Notes under the pieces: model-generated
What the model was told of the DNA's origin: nothing
Seen by the model: the letters and a program-made list of their open reading frames with translations, nothing else
Databases searched by the model: none
Made by a program: the position numbers and the translations under genes
Assembly (NCBI GenBank): GCA_038249115.1
Contig: JBBRWQ010000008.1
Span: 1 to 55,644 of the forward strand
Direction of reading: 5' to 3'
DNA from: UBA4719 sp038249115
Lineage (GTDB): Bacteria; Actinomycetota; Actinomycetes; Actinomycetales; Dermatophilaceae
Length of the DNA: 55,644 nt
Shown here: positions 14,763 through 23,057 of the stretch, one piece after another
Layout: each line of letters opens with the position of its first letter
Numbering within the stretch: position 1 is the first letter of the stretch

Positions 14763-15554
14763 GTGCGTCGCATTCGACCAGATCGGCGCCTGCCGATGTC
14801 ATACCGCGGCCTTGCGACCTTCACGCGCGCGCTGGTGGTGCTGGTCACGCGCCACGACTGGAGGGGCGCCGAGAACTTCCCTGCCAGTGGTGGGTTCGTC
14901 GTCTGCCCGAACCACATCTCGTACGCCGACCCGTTCGCCTTCGCCCATTTCCTGTACGACAACGGGCACCCGCCGTTCTTCCTGGGCAAGGAGGCGGTTT
15001 TCGAGATTCCGATCATCGGCCGGCTCCTGATCGCCGCCGAGCAGATCCCGGTCCTACGCGGCACCAGCCATGCCGCAGAAGCTTTCTCGGCGGCTGTCGC
15101 CGCGGTCAACGGCGGCAAGTGCGTCCCGATTTTTCCGGAAGGCACGCTGACCCGCGATCCTCACATCTGGCCCATGACCGGCAAGACCGGCGCTGCCCGG
15201 GTGGCTCTGACGACGCGGTGTCCGGTGATCCCGGTTGCTCAGTGGGGGCCACAGGAGATCCAGCGACCGTATGTGCGAGAGCTGCGCCTTTTTCCGCGCA
15301 AGACCATGCGGCTGATCGCAGGACCACCCGTGGACCTCAGCGACCTGTACGACCGGCCCCTGGACAGCGTGACCCTTCGTGAGGCAACGAACCGGATCCT
15401 GGACGCCATCACGCGCCAGCTTGAGACGCTCAGGGGCGAGAAGGCTCCGGCCATCCGCTTTGACTCGCGCACTGCCGGCGTCGCCGAGATCGGCAATCCC
15501 AACAAACCACGCCGTACCAAGCCCACGGCACCGACCGACGGAGGGTCCTCATGA
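14763..15554 (+). CDS. Lysophospholipid (1-acylglycerol-3-phosphate) acyltransferase
   Basis: PlsC-type membrane-associated enzyme that would acylate lysophosphatidic acid. The catalytic NHISYADP (HX4D) and the glycerophosphate-binding FPEGTLTR are present. I chose the GTG at 14763, preceded by CGGAG; the open frame extends to 14613 but those codons overlap the opposite fbiD start. About 263 residues. Its stop overlaps the ATG of gpsA, so it forms a two-gene phospholipid operon. The C-terminal ~40 residues are a low-complexity tail rich in Lys, Pro and Thr. Confidence 0.88.
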   Translation: MRRIRPDRRLPMSYRGLATFTRALVVLVTRHDWRGAENFPASGGFVVCPNHISYADPFAFAHFLYDNGHPPFFLGKEAVFEIPIIGRLLIAAEQIPVLRGTSHAAEAFSAAVAAVNGGKCVPIFPEGTLTRDPHIWPMTGKTGAARVALTTRCPVIPVAQWGPQEIQRPYVRELRLFPRKTMRLIAGPPVDLSDLYDRPLDSVTLREATNRILDAITRQLETLRGEKAPAIRFDSRTAGVAEIGNPNKPRRTKPTAPTDGGSS

Positions 15555-16552
15555 CGCGCGTCGCTGTCTTTGGCACTGGCAGCTGGGGCACGGCGTTTGC
15601 CGCCGTGCTCGCCGATGCCGGCTCACAGGTCCAGATGTGGGGGCGACGGGCCGAGCTGGTCGACGAGATCAACCAGTCCCACGTCAACGGCGGGTATCTG
15701 CCGGATCTCGTTCTGCCTGGGTCAGTCTCGGCGACCAGCGACCCCAGAGAGGCTGTCGACGGCGTCGACATCGTGGTCCTTGCGATCCCGTCGCAGATGC
15801 TGCGGGAGAACCTGGGGCAGTGGGCCGACTTCCTGCCGCGTCACGGCGCCGTGGTGTCCTTGATGAAGGGCGTCGAGCTGGGCACGACCAAACGGATGAG
15901 CGAGGTGATCGCCGAGGTGGGCCATGTGGCCCCCGAACGGATAGTCGTGGTGTCAGGACCCAACCTGGCGATGGAGATCGCGGCCAAGCAACCTGCGGCC
16001 ACGGTGGCGGCGTGTGTTGACGAGTCGATGGCCGAACGAGTGGCGGCTGCCTGCGCGGCGCCGTACTTCCGGCCGTACACCAACACCGATGTCGTCGGCA
16101 CAGAGCTCGGGGGCGCGGTCAAGAACGTCATAGCCCTTGCCGTCGGCATGGCCGAGGGCATGGGCATGGGGGACAACACCAAGGCCACGATCATCACCCG
16201 CGGGCTGGCTGAGACCGTGCGACTTGGCGTGGCACTGGGGGCTGATCCGGCGACCTTCTCGGGTCTTGCAGGAGTCGGCGACCTGATTGCCACGTGCATG
16301 TCGCCGCTCTCGCGCAACCATACGTTCGGCGTGAAGCTCGGACGTGGCATGTCCGTCCAGGAGGCGGCGGCAGCGAGCCGGCAGACGGCAGAGGGTGTGA
16401 AGTCCTGTCAGTCAATCCTCGAGCTGGCGCGTCATCACTGCATCGATGTCCCGATCATCGAGAACGTCGCGGCCGTGGTCCATGAGGGTCGCACTCCCGA
16501 TCGCGTTGCCGACATGCTGTTGTCCCGCGCCCGCAAGGCAGAGACGACCTGA
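15551..16552 (+). CDS. gpsA: Glycerol-3-phosphate dehydrogenase [NAD(P)+]
   Basis: GpsA reduces dihydroxyacetone phosphate to glycerol-3-phosphate, the backbone of phospholipids. The 333-residue protein starts with the dinucleotide fold VAVFGTGSWGTAFAAVL. It has the active-site lysine region in GTELGGAVKNVIALAVGM and the substrate-binding TFSGLAGVGDLIATC and LSRNHTFG segments. It overlaps the preceding acyltransferase stop by four bases, a natural pairing. Complete and unremarkable. Confidence 0.97.
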   Translation: MTRVAVFGTGSWGTAFAAVLADAGSQVQMWGRRAELVDEINQSHVNGGYLPDLVLPGSVSATSDPREAVDGVDIVVLAIPSQMLRENLGQWADFLPRHGAVVSLMKGVELGTTKRMSEVIAEVGHVAPERIVVVSGPNLAMEIAAKQPAATVAACVDESMAERVAAACAAPYFRPYTNTDVVGTELGGAVKNVIALAVGMAEGMGMGDNTKATIITRGLAETVRLGVALGADPATFSGLAGVGDLIATCMSPLSRNHTFGVKLGRGMSVQEAAAASRQTAEGVKSCQSILELARHHCIDVPIIENVAAVVHEGRTPDRVADMLLSRARKAETT

Positions 16553-16564
16553 CCCTGGTCCGGA

Positions 16565-17659
16565 TCAGCCGGGCGATACGACGTGGGCAAGCGCGGCGGC
16601 CAGATCGCGCCAGAGGTCCTCGATGTCCTCGACGCCGACACTGAGGCGCAGCAGGTTGTCCGGGACGGTCGCCGCTTCTGAACTGTGCCTGCGCCGGCGT
16701 TCGATCAGGGACTCAACACCGCCGAGGCTGGTCGCGTGGGTCCACAGCCGGACCTGTGCGGCAACGGTTTCAGCCCCGTCAGCACCCCCATGGATGTCGA
16801 TCGCGACGATCGAGCCGAAGCCCGGGTAACGCACTCGTTCGACAGCGGGATGCCCATGCAGACGAGCCGCCAGCTCAGCTGCATTGGCGGTTGAGCGCTC
16901 GACCCGAAGGTGCATGGTCCGCATGCCCCGCAACGCCAGCCAGGTTTCCATCGGGCCCGCGATCGCTCCGTGGATCAGACGGTGTTGGGCAAGAGCGTCG
17001 TGGAGACTGCATCCTCTGTCGCTGTCGGCCGTGATCGTCGCACCCAGGACCACATCGGAGTGACCGGCGAGGTATTTCGTGACCGAGTGAACCACGACGT
17101 CGGCGCCCATCGACAGCGGTTGCTGGACCAGCGGAGTGGCAAACGTGTTGTCACACAGCGCAATTGCACCGACCACGTGTGCTGCGGCGAAGATCCGGGT
17201 CAGGTCTGCGACCTCGAGCATCGGATTGGTGGGGGACTCAGCCCAGAGGAGGTCGGCACCGTCCAGCGCTGCGATCACGGCATCCGCATCACTGATGTCG
17301 ACGCGTCTGACGACGACCCGCCTGGTCTTCTCGAGAGAGGCCAGGATCAGGCCCGTGCCGCTGTACGCATGGGTCGGAGCGACGATGACCGAGCCCTCGG
17401 ACACGAGCGACAGCGCAGCTGCAATGGCAGCCATGCCGGAGGCGAAGACCAGCGCAGACCCGCCCTCGAGCGCGCCCAGAGCCTCCTCGAACGCGGTCCA
17501 CGTGGGGTTGCCGGCGCGGGCGTAGTTGACCGGGCCGTCGGCGACATACGTCGAGCTGAACTCGAGTGGGGCGTTGAGACCGGCACCCGGAAGGCGCGGC
17601 TGCCGGCCTGCCGATACCAGGATGGAAGCGGGGGCGAGGCCTTCGGGATGAGCGTCCAC
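16565..17659 (-). CDS. Trans-sulfuration PLP enzyme (cystathionine gamma-lyase-like)
   Basis: A 364-residue Cys/Met metabolism PLP enzyme. FASGMAAIAAAL binds the phosphate and HSVTKYLAGHSDV contains the PLP lysine. SPTNPMLEV, DNTFATPLVQQPL and the C-terminal LLRLSVGVEDIEDL are the family blocks. It may split cystathionine or make it; the sequence does not separate lyase from synthase. The gene lies head-to-tail against gpsA and divergent to ddl. Confidence 0.88.
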   Translation of the reverse strand: MDAHPEGLAPASILVSAGRQPRLPGAGLNAPLEFSSTYVADGPVNYARAGNPTWTAFEEALGALEGGSALVFASGMAAIAAALSLVSEGSVIVAPTHAYSGTGLILASLEKTRRVVVRRVDISDADAVIAALDGADLLWAESPTNPMLEVADLTRIFAAAHVVGAIALCDNTFATPLVQQPLSMGADVVVHSVTKYLAGHSDVVLGATITADSDRGCSLHDALAQHRLIHGAIAGPMETWLALRGMRTMHLRVERSTANAAELAARLHGHPAVERVRYPGFGSIVAIDIHGGADGAETVAAQVRLWTHATSLGGVESLIERRRRHSSEAATVPDNLLRLSVGVEDIEDLWRDLAAALAHVVSPG

Positions 17660-17731
17660 CGGCTCAGCCTAGGGGTATCCGCGGGACGCTATTCGCAGTC
17701 GGTCCGGCGTCGGGGGATAGGGTCGCAGGCG

Positions 17732-18883
17732 ATGGACGACACCGACAACGCCAGCCCAGAACCCACCGCCGCGCCGCAGCGCAAGCCGAGAGTGGCCATC
17801 GTCTTCGGCGGCCGGTCGTCCGAGCACGCTGTGTCCTGCGCGACCGCGGCAGGGGTCATGCAGGCGATCGACCGGGACGTCTACGACGTGCTGCCGATCG
17901 GCATTGCCAAAGACGGGCGCTGGGTCTTGGCCTCTGGTGACATCGGGGCGCTCGAGATGTCACCCGGTCACATTCCTGAGGTCGACGGTTCCGGCGCCGG
18001 GGTCTTGGTCCCGTTGAGCACAAGCGAGCGGTCGCTCAGCATCCTCGAGCCAGGTGCGCCGCCCCGGGCGCTGGGTGAGGTCGACGTGGTTTTCCCGTTG
18101 CTTCATGGCCCCTTTGGCGAGGACGGTACGATCCAGGGTCTTCTGGAGCTGGCCGATATCCGCTACGTCGGGTCGGGTGTGCTCGCGTCTGCGGTGATGA
18201 TGGACAAGCACTACATGAAGGTGGTCTTCGCCGGGCACGGACTTCCGATCGGCCCGTACGTCGTGATCACTGACCGCGAGTGGCAGCGAGACCCGGCGGC
18301 GTCGATGGATGCCGTGGCGTCGCTCGACTGGCCCGTCTTCGTCAAACCGGCCCGCGCCGGATCGAGCATGGGCATCACCAAGGTGTCCGGGCCCGAGGCC
18401 CTTCAGGCAGCCATCGAGGTCGCCCGCACCCATGACCCCAAGGTGATCGTCGAGGCCGCCATCGTCGGGCGAGAGATCGAGTGCGCGGTCCTGGAGGGTC
18501 GCGACGGCGCCGCTACCAGGACCAGCGAGGTCGGCGAGATCAAGGTGGTCAAGGGTCACGAGTTCTACGACTTCGAGGCCAAGTACCTCGCAGAGTCCGA
18601 CGTCGAGCTCTCGTGCCCTGCTCAGCTTCCGGATGACGTGTCGGATGAGATCCGCCAGGTCGCATCGGCTGCCTTCGAGGCCGCCGGTTGTGAGGGGCTG
18701 GCCCGGGTGGACTGCTTCTACACCGAACACGGTGATGTGATCCTCAACGAGATCAACACCATGCCGGGCTTCACACCGCTCTCGATGTACCCACGGATGT
18801 GGGCGGCCTCAGGGCTGAACTATCCCGAGCTGATCGACGAGCTCATTCAGCTGGCCCTGACCCGGCGTATCGGGCTTCGCTGA
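17732..18883 (+). CDS. ddl: D-alanine--D-alanine ligase
   Basis: Ddl joins two D-Ala for peptidoglycan precursors. About 383 residues. KPRVAIVFGGRSSEHAVSC starts the ATP-grasp enzyme, with FGEDGTIQGLLELADIRYVG, the ATP-binding VFVKPARAGSSMGITKV and the catalytic/metal-binding VILNEINTMPGFTPLSMYP. I use the ATG at 17732; the open frame upstream to 16910 is antisense to the PLP enzyme. The first ~20 residues are a variable leader. It is divergent from the trans-sulfuration gene. Confidence 0.96.
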   Translation: MDDTDNASPEPTAAPQRKPRVAIVFGGRSSEHAVSCATAAGVMQAIDRDVYDVLPIGIAKDGRWVLASGDIGALEMSPGHIPEVDGSGAGVLVPLSTSERSLSILEPGAPPRALGEVDVVFPLLHGPFGEDGTIQGLLELADIRYVGSGVLASAVMMDKHYMKVVFAGHGLPIGPYVVITDREWQRDPAASMDAVASLDWPVFVKPARAGSSMGITKVSGPEALQAAIEVARTHDPKVIVEAAIVGREIECAVLEGRDGAATRTSEVGEIKVVKGHEFYDFEAKYLAESDVELSCPAQLPDDVSDEIRQVASAAFEAAGCEGLARVDCFYTEHGDVILNEINTMPGFTPLSMYPRMWAASGLNYPELIDELIQLALTRRIGLR

Positions 18884-18928
18884 CCTGCTTCTGGCTGATC
18901 CCCGCCCTGCTGATCTGCCACTCGCTGC

Positions 18929-19384
18929 TCACTGGCAGTGTCGTTCACCCTGCGGGATGGCCGACGCCGCGGCGCCGAACGCGGGGAGAAGCAAGGGCTC
19001 GGGTTTGTAGGCGTTGGGCACCAGGACCTCGATCGCAGGTGACCGGCCGTAGGTGGTGAAACGCACCCCGTCCGTGAGCAGATGTGCCACCCAGTCGACT
19101 CCGCTGACCGCCAGACACTGATCCGTGGTCGGGCCGATGGGGGCCACCCCGCAGCGGGCGATGATCGTCGGGTTGCCCCAGGCGCGCACGGCATCGGACG
19201 AGGATGTCGTCGCCCGAAGCGACTGTCCGCCAACAGTTGTGGGCCAGTGCGCCGAAGCCGACCGACAGCCCGGCGAGTCAGCGCCGGCGGCGGCCACCAC
19301 GTCGACTGTCGATGAGCAGCCAGCCAGACCTCCCACGAGGATGACAGTGCTGAAACGAACCGTTTGGCTCAACCGGCGAGACAT
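18929..19384 (-). CDS. DUF3515-family lipoprotein
   Basis: About 151 residues with a clear lipoprotein signal: MSRRLSQTVRFSTVILVG then lipobox LAGC, so it should be anchored to the outer face of the membrane. Conserved features are the two Trp-bearing segments (SAHWPTTVGGQ, VRAWGNPTIIARCGVAP) and GVDWVAHLLTDGVRFTTYGR, typical of the DUF3515 family of unknown function. Its position between ddl and thiL is common in actinobacteria. The ATG at 19384 is my choice; a TTG at 19441 is also in frame. Confidence 0.82.
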   Translation of the reverse strand: MSRRLSQTVRFSTVILVGGLAGCSSTVDVVAAAGADSPGCRSASAHWPTTVGGQSLRATTSSSDAVRAWGNPTIIARCGVAPIGPTTDQCLAVSGVDWVAHLLTDGVRFTTYGRSPAIEVLVPNAYKPEPLLLPAFGAAASAIPQGERHCQ

Positions 19385-19468
19385 CAGGGCAGAGCGACGT
19401 GTCACCGGTCGATCCGTCACGGCCAACCGGTCACCGGCCAACGCGCGACGCGCACTCGTGCACTTCGC

Positions 19469-19702
19469 TCAGACGTGCACAACCGTGCAGGTCAGGGTGC
19501 GGGTGATGCCCGGGACGTCCTGGATCTTGGCGATGACCAGCTTGCCGAGCTCGTCAACTGTGCGGGCTTCGACGCGGGCGATGACGTCATACGGGCCGGT
19601 GACATCCTCAGCCATCGTGACGCCGGAGATTTTCGCGATCGCCTCGGCGACGAGAGCCGCCTTGCCAACTTCGGACTGAATCAGGACGTAGGCCTGGACC
19701 AC
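19469..19702 (-). CDS. Lrp/AsnC ligand-binding-domain protein
   Basis: 77 residues consisting only of the AsnC/RAM effector domain (VQAYVLIQSEVGKAALV, then EDVTGPYDVIARVEA and LTCTVVHV); the DNA-binding helix-turn-helix of full Lrp proteins is absent. Stand-alone RAM proteins are common in actinobacteria. The GTG at 19702 has GGAGG seven bases upstream. It is upstream of the DUF3515 gene on the same strand and divergent from thiL. It may bind amino acids; the role is unknown. Confidence 0.85.
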   Translation of the reverse strand: MVQAYVLIQSEVGKAALVAEAIAKISGVTMAEDVTGPYDVIARVEARTVDELGKLVIAKIQDVPGITRTLTCTVVHV

Positions 19703-19837
19703 CACGACGCCTCCAAGAGAACGAGATCGGAGCAACTAGCCCCGAGATGAACGGTATTCAGGAACTGGAGTCCTGTGTGGACCCTGCTGTGATGACGCTA
19801 CCGTGCGAAGGCACTGTTCGTCCCACTGGGAGGTCAT

Positions 19838-20812
19838 ATGTTGGTGGAAAACCCTGAACCCGCGGGGCCCACGCTCGGCGAGCTCGGCGAGGACGGGCTG
19901 CTGGCCACGATCTTTGCGCTGCTGCCCGGCGGACCCGGGGTCCTGATCGGTCCCGGTGACGACACCGCTTTGCTGAGCGCCCCTCATGGGTCGGTGCTGG
20001 CCACGACCGATGCGATGGTCCGGGGTCGGGACTGGCTGGACGAGTGGTCGACGGGCGCAGACGTGGGCGCGAAGACCGTGGCTCAGAACCTCGCCGATAT
20101 TGCCGCCATGGGAGGTGTGCCGAGCGGTCTCCTGGTGACCTTGATCGCAGATCCCCGGATATCACTCGCGTGGGTCCAGGACTTCACCGCGGGTTTGGCC
20201 CAGGCGGCCGGTGCGGCCGGCGTACCAGTGGTGGGCGGTGACCTGTCGTCGGCGCCCCAAGGGGTGCTGGTCGTGTCCGTGACGGCTCTGGGGGACTGCG
20301 AAGGTCGCCCGCCGGTACTGCGTTCGGGTGCTCACGCGGGCGATGTCCTGGCCGTGTGCGGCAGCCTGGGTCACGCGGCTGCGGGGTTGTTGTTGCTGCA
20401 ACGCGGCGAGACCGGGCGCGCGCCAGAGCTGGTTGACTACCACCGCCGCCCTCGGCCGCCCTACCAGCAGGGACCTGTGGCAGCGAGGGCAGGGGCCAGT
20501 GCCATGCTCGACATCAGCGATGGGCTAGGGCGTGATACCGGCCGTTTGGCGCAGGCGAGCGGGGTTGGGATCGAGCTGGACGACCTGCTTCTTGCCGGCG
20601 ACGTGGCACAGCTGGTCGACGCGGTGGGGGTGGACGACGCGTGGCGAAGTGTCGTCGAGGGTGGCGAGGAGCACTCGTTGCTCGCGAGTTTTCCCGAGGC
20701 TGCTGGGCTGCCGGATGGCTGGCGAAAGGTGGGCAAGGTGGTGGCCGGCTCGGGAGTCCGACTACGCGGTGAGTCGGTCATCGGTCGGGGCTGGGACCAC
20801 TTCGGAGGCTGA
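19838..20812 (+). CDS. thiL: Thiamine-monophosphate kinase
   Basis: ThiL phosphorylates thiamine monophosphate to the active coenzyme thiamine diphosphate. The 324-residue protein has the PurM-like blocks LIGPGDDTALL, LATTDAMVRGRDWL, AQNLADIAAMGGVP and VVGGDLSSAPQG, and a second half with AMLDISDGLGRDTGRLA. A GGGAGG ribosome site precedes the ATG. A terminator follows, separating it from rpmB on the other strand. Confidence 0.95.
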   Translation: MLVENPEPAGPTLGELGEDGLLATIFALLPGGPGVLIGPGDDTALLSAPHGSVLATTDAMVRGRDWLDEWSTGADVGAKTVAQNLADIAAMGGVPSGLLVTLIADPRISLAWVQDFTAGLAQAAGAAGVPVVGGDLSSAPQGVLVVSVTALGDCEGRPPVLRSGAHAGDVLAVCGSLGHAAAGLLLLQRGETGRAPELVDYHRRPRPPYQQGPVAARAGASAMLDISDGLGRDTGRLAQASGVGIELDDLLLAGDVAQLVDAVGVDDAWRSVVEGGEEHSLLASFPEAAGLPDGWRKVGKVVAGSGVRLRGESVIGRGWDHFGG

Positions 20813-20834
20813 GCCGGATCGGCCTCCAGAGCGC

Positions 20835-20864
20835 GAAGCCGACCTCCGCGAGGAGGCCGGCTTC
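20835..20864. terminator. Bidirectional terminator thiL / rpmB
   Basis: A 12-bp stem with one A-C mismatch: GAAGCCGACCTC (20835-20846) and GAGGCCGGCTTC (20853-20864), loop of six bases, between convergent thiL and rpmB. Confidence 0.7.
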
Positions 20865-20907
20865 GGTAGCAGTGCAGCGGGTAATGCGTAGTGCGTGCGC
20901 TGGGTGC

Positions 20908-21102
20908 CTAGCGCTTGACCTTGCCGGCCTTGAGGCATGACGTGCAGACATTGAGACGCTTCGGGGTCACACCCGCAACACCAACCAGAGCCTTGATGCG
21001 CTGGATGTTGGGGTTCCAACGGCGCTTCGTGCGACGGTGTGAGTGCGAGATGCTGTGACCGAAGCTCGGTCCCTTGCCGCAGACGTCGCAGTTGGCAGCC
21101 AC
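20908..21102 (-). CDS. rpmB: 50S ribosomal protein L28 (zinc type)
   Basis: 64 residues. NCDVCGKGPSFGHSISHSHR starts the protein; the second pair CTSC near the end completes the zinc ribbon. The GTG start at 21102 has AGGAGA upstream; an in-frame stretch extends to 21201 but lacks ribosomal sequence. This is the zinc-containing isoform. Transcribed opposite to thiL and divergent from the fakA-like gene. Confidence 0.95.
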   Translation of the reverse strand: MAANCDVCGKGPSFGHSISHSHRRTKRRWNPNIQRIKALVGVAGVTPKRLNVCTSCLKAGKVKR

Positions 21103-21340
21103 GGGATTCTCCTGAGTTTCGATGGGGTGCTGGCGTTTGTTCAACGCACAGCGTATTGCCATGGACAGTTCGAGGCCCCGAGGCACGTAGGCAGTACACA
21201 CCTACTGAGAACGCAGCAACCACGGGAACCGGTCAAGCGTAGCCGAGTCCGTGGCCTGGGCCAAAATGAACCAGTCGGCAAGCGGGCGAACGGTGCCGGA
21301 ATGAGGCCTGTGAGGGCTAGCCTCTCGGCAGACAGGAGAG

Positions 21341-23056
21341 GTGGTGCGGGTGAGCGAGAAGAGTAGTCGGCTGGAGCGTCTTGACGCCCGTGCCGCCAGG
21401 CGCTGGGCGGTGGCCACGCGTGCCGCCTTCGCCGCCCACCGCGCCGAGATCGACGATGTCAACGTCTTTCCGGTTCCCGACGGGGACACCGGCACGAACC
21501 TGTACATGACGCTGGACTCGGCGCTCGAGGCAGCGCGCGAGGCCCCCACAGGGTCGGACCCTGACGTTGGGCCGACATTGGCCGGCGACGCTGCGGCACT
21601 GGCCCGGGCCACTCTCCTGGCCGCCCGCGGGAACTCCGGCGTCATCCTCAGCCAGCTGGTCCGCGGTCTGAGCGAGGTCATTGCCGAAGCCGCGACCTCT
21701 GGCGTCGATGGCGCGGACGGAATCGACGGGCCTACGTTGGCGGTGGCAGTGCGCCGGGCCAGCGACCGCGCCTACGCCGGAGTGGCCAGGCCGGTCGAGG
21801 GGACCATCCTGTCGGTGGCCTCGGCCGCAGCCAGCGCCGCCGAGCGGGCCGCGGCAAAAGGCTCCGATCTGTATGCCGTCGCGCACGCCTCGCTGGATGC
21901 GGCCAGGGAGGCGCTGGCCGGCACGACCGCGCAGCTGCCGATCCTGGCTCAGGCCGGCGTGGTTGATGCCGGTGGCATGGGCTACGTGCTCGTGCTCGAG
22001 GCGCTGGAGCGGGTCATTGCCGGTGAGCTGACCTCCGGCTGGCGACCTGAGCACGCGGCACCCCTGCCACATCCGCCCCGCCCCGGACATGCTGACCATC
22101 CTGGCGATGACGGGAGCGATGCCGGCCAGACCGGCTTTGGAGGACCGGCATACGAGGTCATGTATCTGCTCTCCGACAGCCAGGACGAAGCCGTGTCCGG
22201 TCTGCGTGAACGGCTGGATACCTTGGGTGACTCGGTCATGGTGGTCGGTGGCGGGGACCTCTGGAACGTCCACGTGCACGTTGACGACGTGGGTGCAGCC
22301 ATCGAGGCGGGCATCGAGGCGGGTCGACCGCATCGCATCGTGGTCACCCACTTCGGCGACCAGTACCGCACGCGGACGACGCCCGAGGCCGCCGGTGCCG
22401 TAGCGGTGGTGGCCTGGGCGGCGGGTGAGGGGCTGGCCGAGGTCCTCCATGTGGCCGGCGCGGTGGTCGTGTTCAACGGGTCGGGTCTGCGTGCATCCGC
22501 GGGTCAGCTGCTGGATGCCATCCGCTCGGCCGGTGCTCGACACGTGCTCGTCCTGCCCAACGACACGGACAACCAGCTGGCGGCGGAGGCTGCAGCGTCG
22601 GCAGCAGGCGAGTCTGGAATCGAGGTCCAGGTCGTGCCGTCGTGGGCGGCGGTCCAGGGCATCGCGGCGCTGGCCGTCTTCGATCCCACCGCCAGCGCCG
22701 ATGACAACATGCGTGCCATGAACGATGCTGCGGCGGCCACCCGATACGGAGCCGTCACCGTGGCCGGTAAGAAGGCGCAGACCAGCGCCGGCTGGTGCCT
22801 CCCGGGCGACATCCTGGGCGTGGTCGGCGGTGATGTCGTGACCATCGGCAAGGATCTTGCCGTGGTCGGAGCGGATGTGGTGGCGCGGCTGCTCGCCGGC
22901 GGCGGCGAGCTGCTGACGGTCGTCCGCGGTGCAGGGGCCGGGCCTGAGGTCGCGGCTGCGGTGGCCGCTTCGGCGCGAGAGGGTGGACTCGAGGTCGAGG
23001 TCGGCATCATCGACGGCGGGCAGCCGACCTATGCGCTGCTGCTCGGGGTGGAGTGA
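21341..23056 (+). CDS. DAK2-domain kinase, FakA-like
   Basis: 571 residues. The N-terminal DhaL/DAK2 domain carries VNVFPVPDGDTGTNLYMTL, which binds ATP-Mg, and ARGNSGVILSQLVRG. The rest is the FakA middle and C-terminal regions (DLWNVHVHVDDVGAAIEAG, ending LLLGVE). In Firmicutes FakA phosphorylates fatty acids bound by FakB; in actinobacteria the substrate is less clear. Starts at GTG 21341, 21344 or 21350 are all possible after AGGAG (21334-21338). Its stop is one base before the recG start, so the two form an operon. Confidence 0.85.
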   Translation: MVRVSEKSSRLERLDARAARRWAVATRAAFAAHRAEIDDVNVFPVPDGDTGTNLYMTLDSALEAAREAPTGSDPDVGPTLAGDAAALARATLLAARGNSGVILSQLVRGLSEVIAEAATSGVDGADGIDGPTLAVAVRRASDRAYAGVARPVEGTILSVASAAASAAERAAAKGSDLYAVAHASLDAAREALAGTTAQLPILAQAGVVDAGGMGYVLVLEALERVIAGELTSGWRPEHAAPLPHPPRPGHADHPGDDGSDAGQTGFGGPAYEVMYLLSDSQDEAVSGLRERLDTLGDSVMVVGGGDLWNVHVHVDDVGAAIEAGIEAGRPHRIVVTHFGDQYRTRTTPEAAGAVAVVAWAAGEGLAEVLHVAGAVVVFNGSGLRASAGQLLDAIRSAGARHVLVLPNDTDNQLAAEAAASAAGESGIEVQVVPSWAAVQGIAALAVFDPTASADDNMRAMNDAAAATRYGAVTVAGKKAQTSAGWCLPGDILGVVGGDVVTIGKDLAVVGADVVARLLAGGGELLTVVRGAGAGPEVAAAVAASAREGGLEVEVGIIDGGQPTYALLLGVE

Positions 23057-23057
23057 C

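Noticed and set aside
16910..17731. Long in-frame extension ahead of ddl
   Set aside because: It lies antisense to the PLP enzyme gene and shows no ddl homology; ddl begins at 17732.
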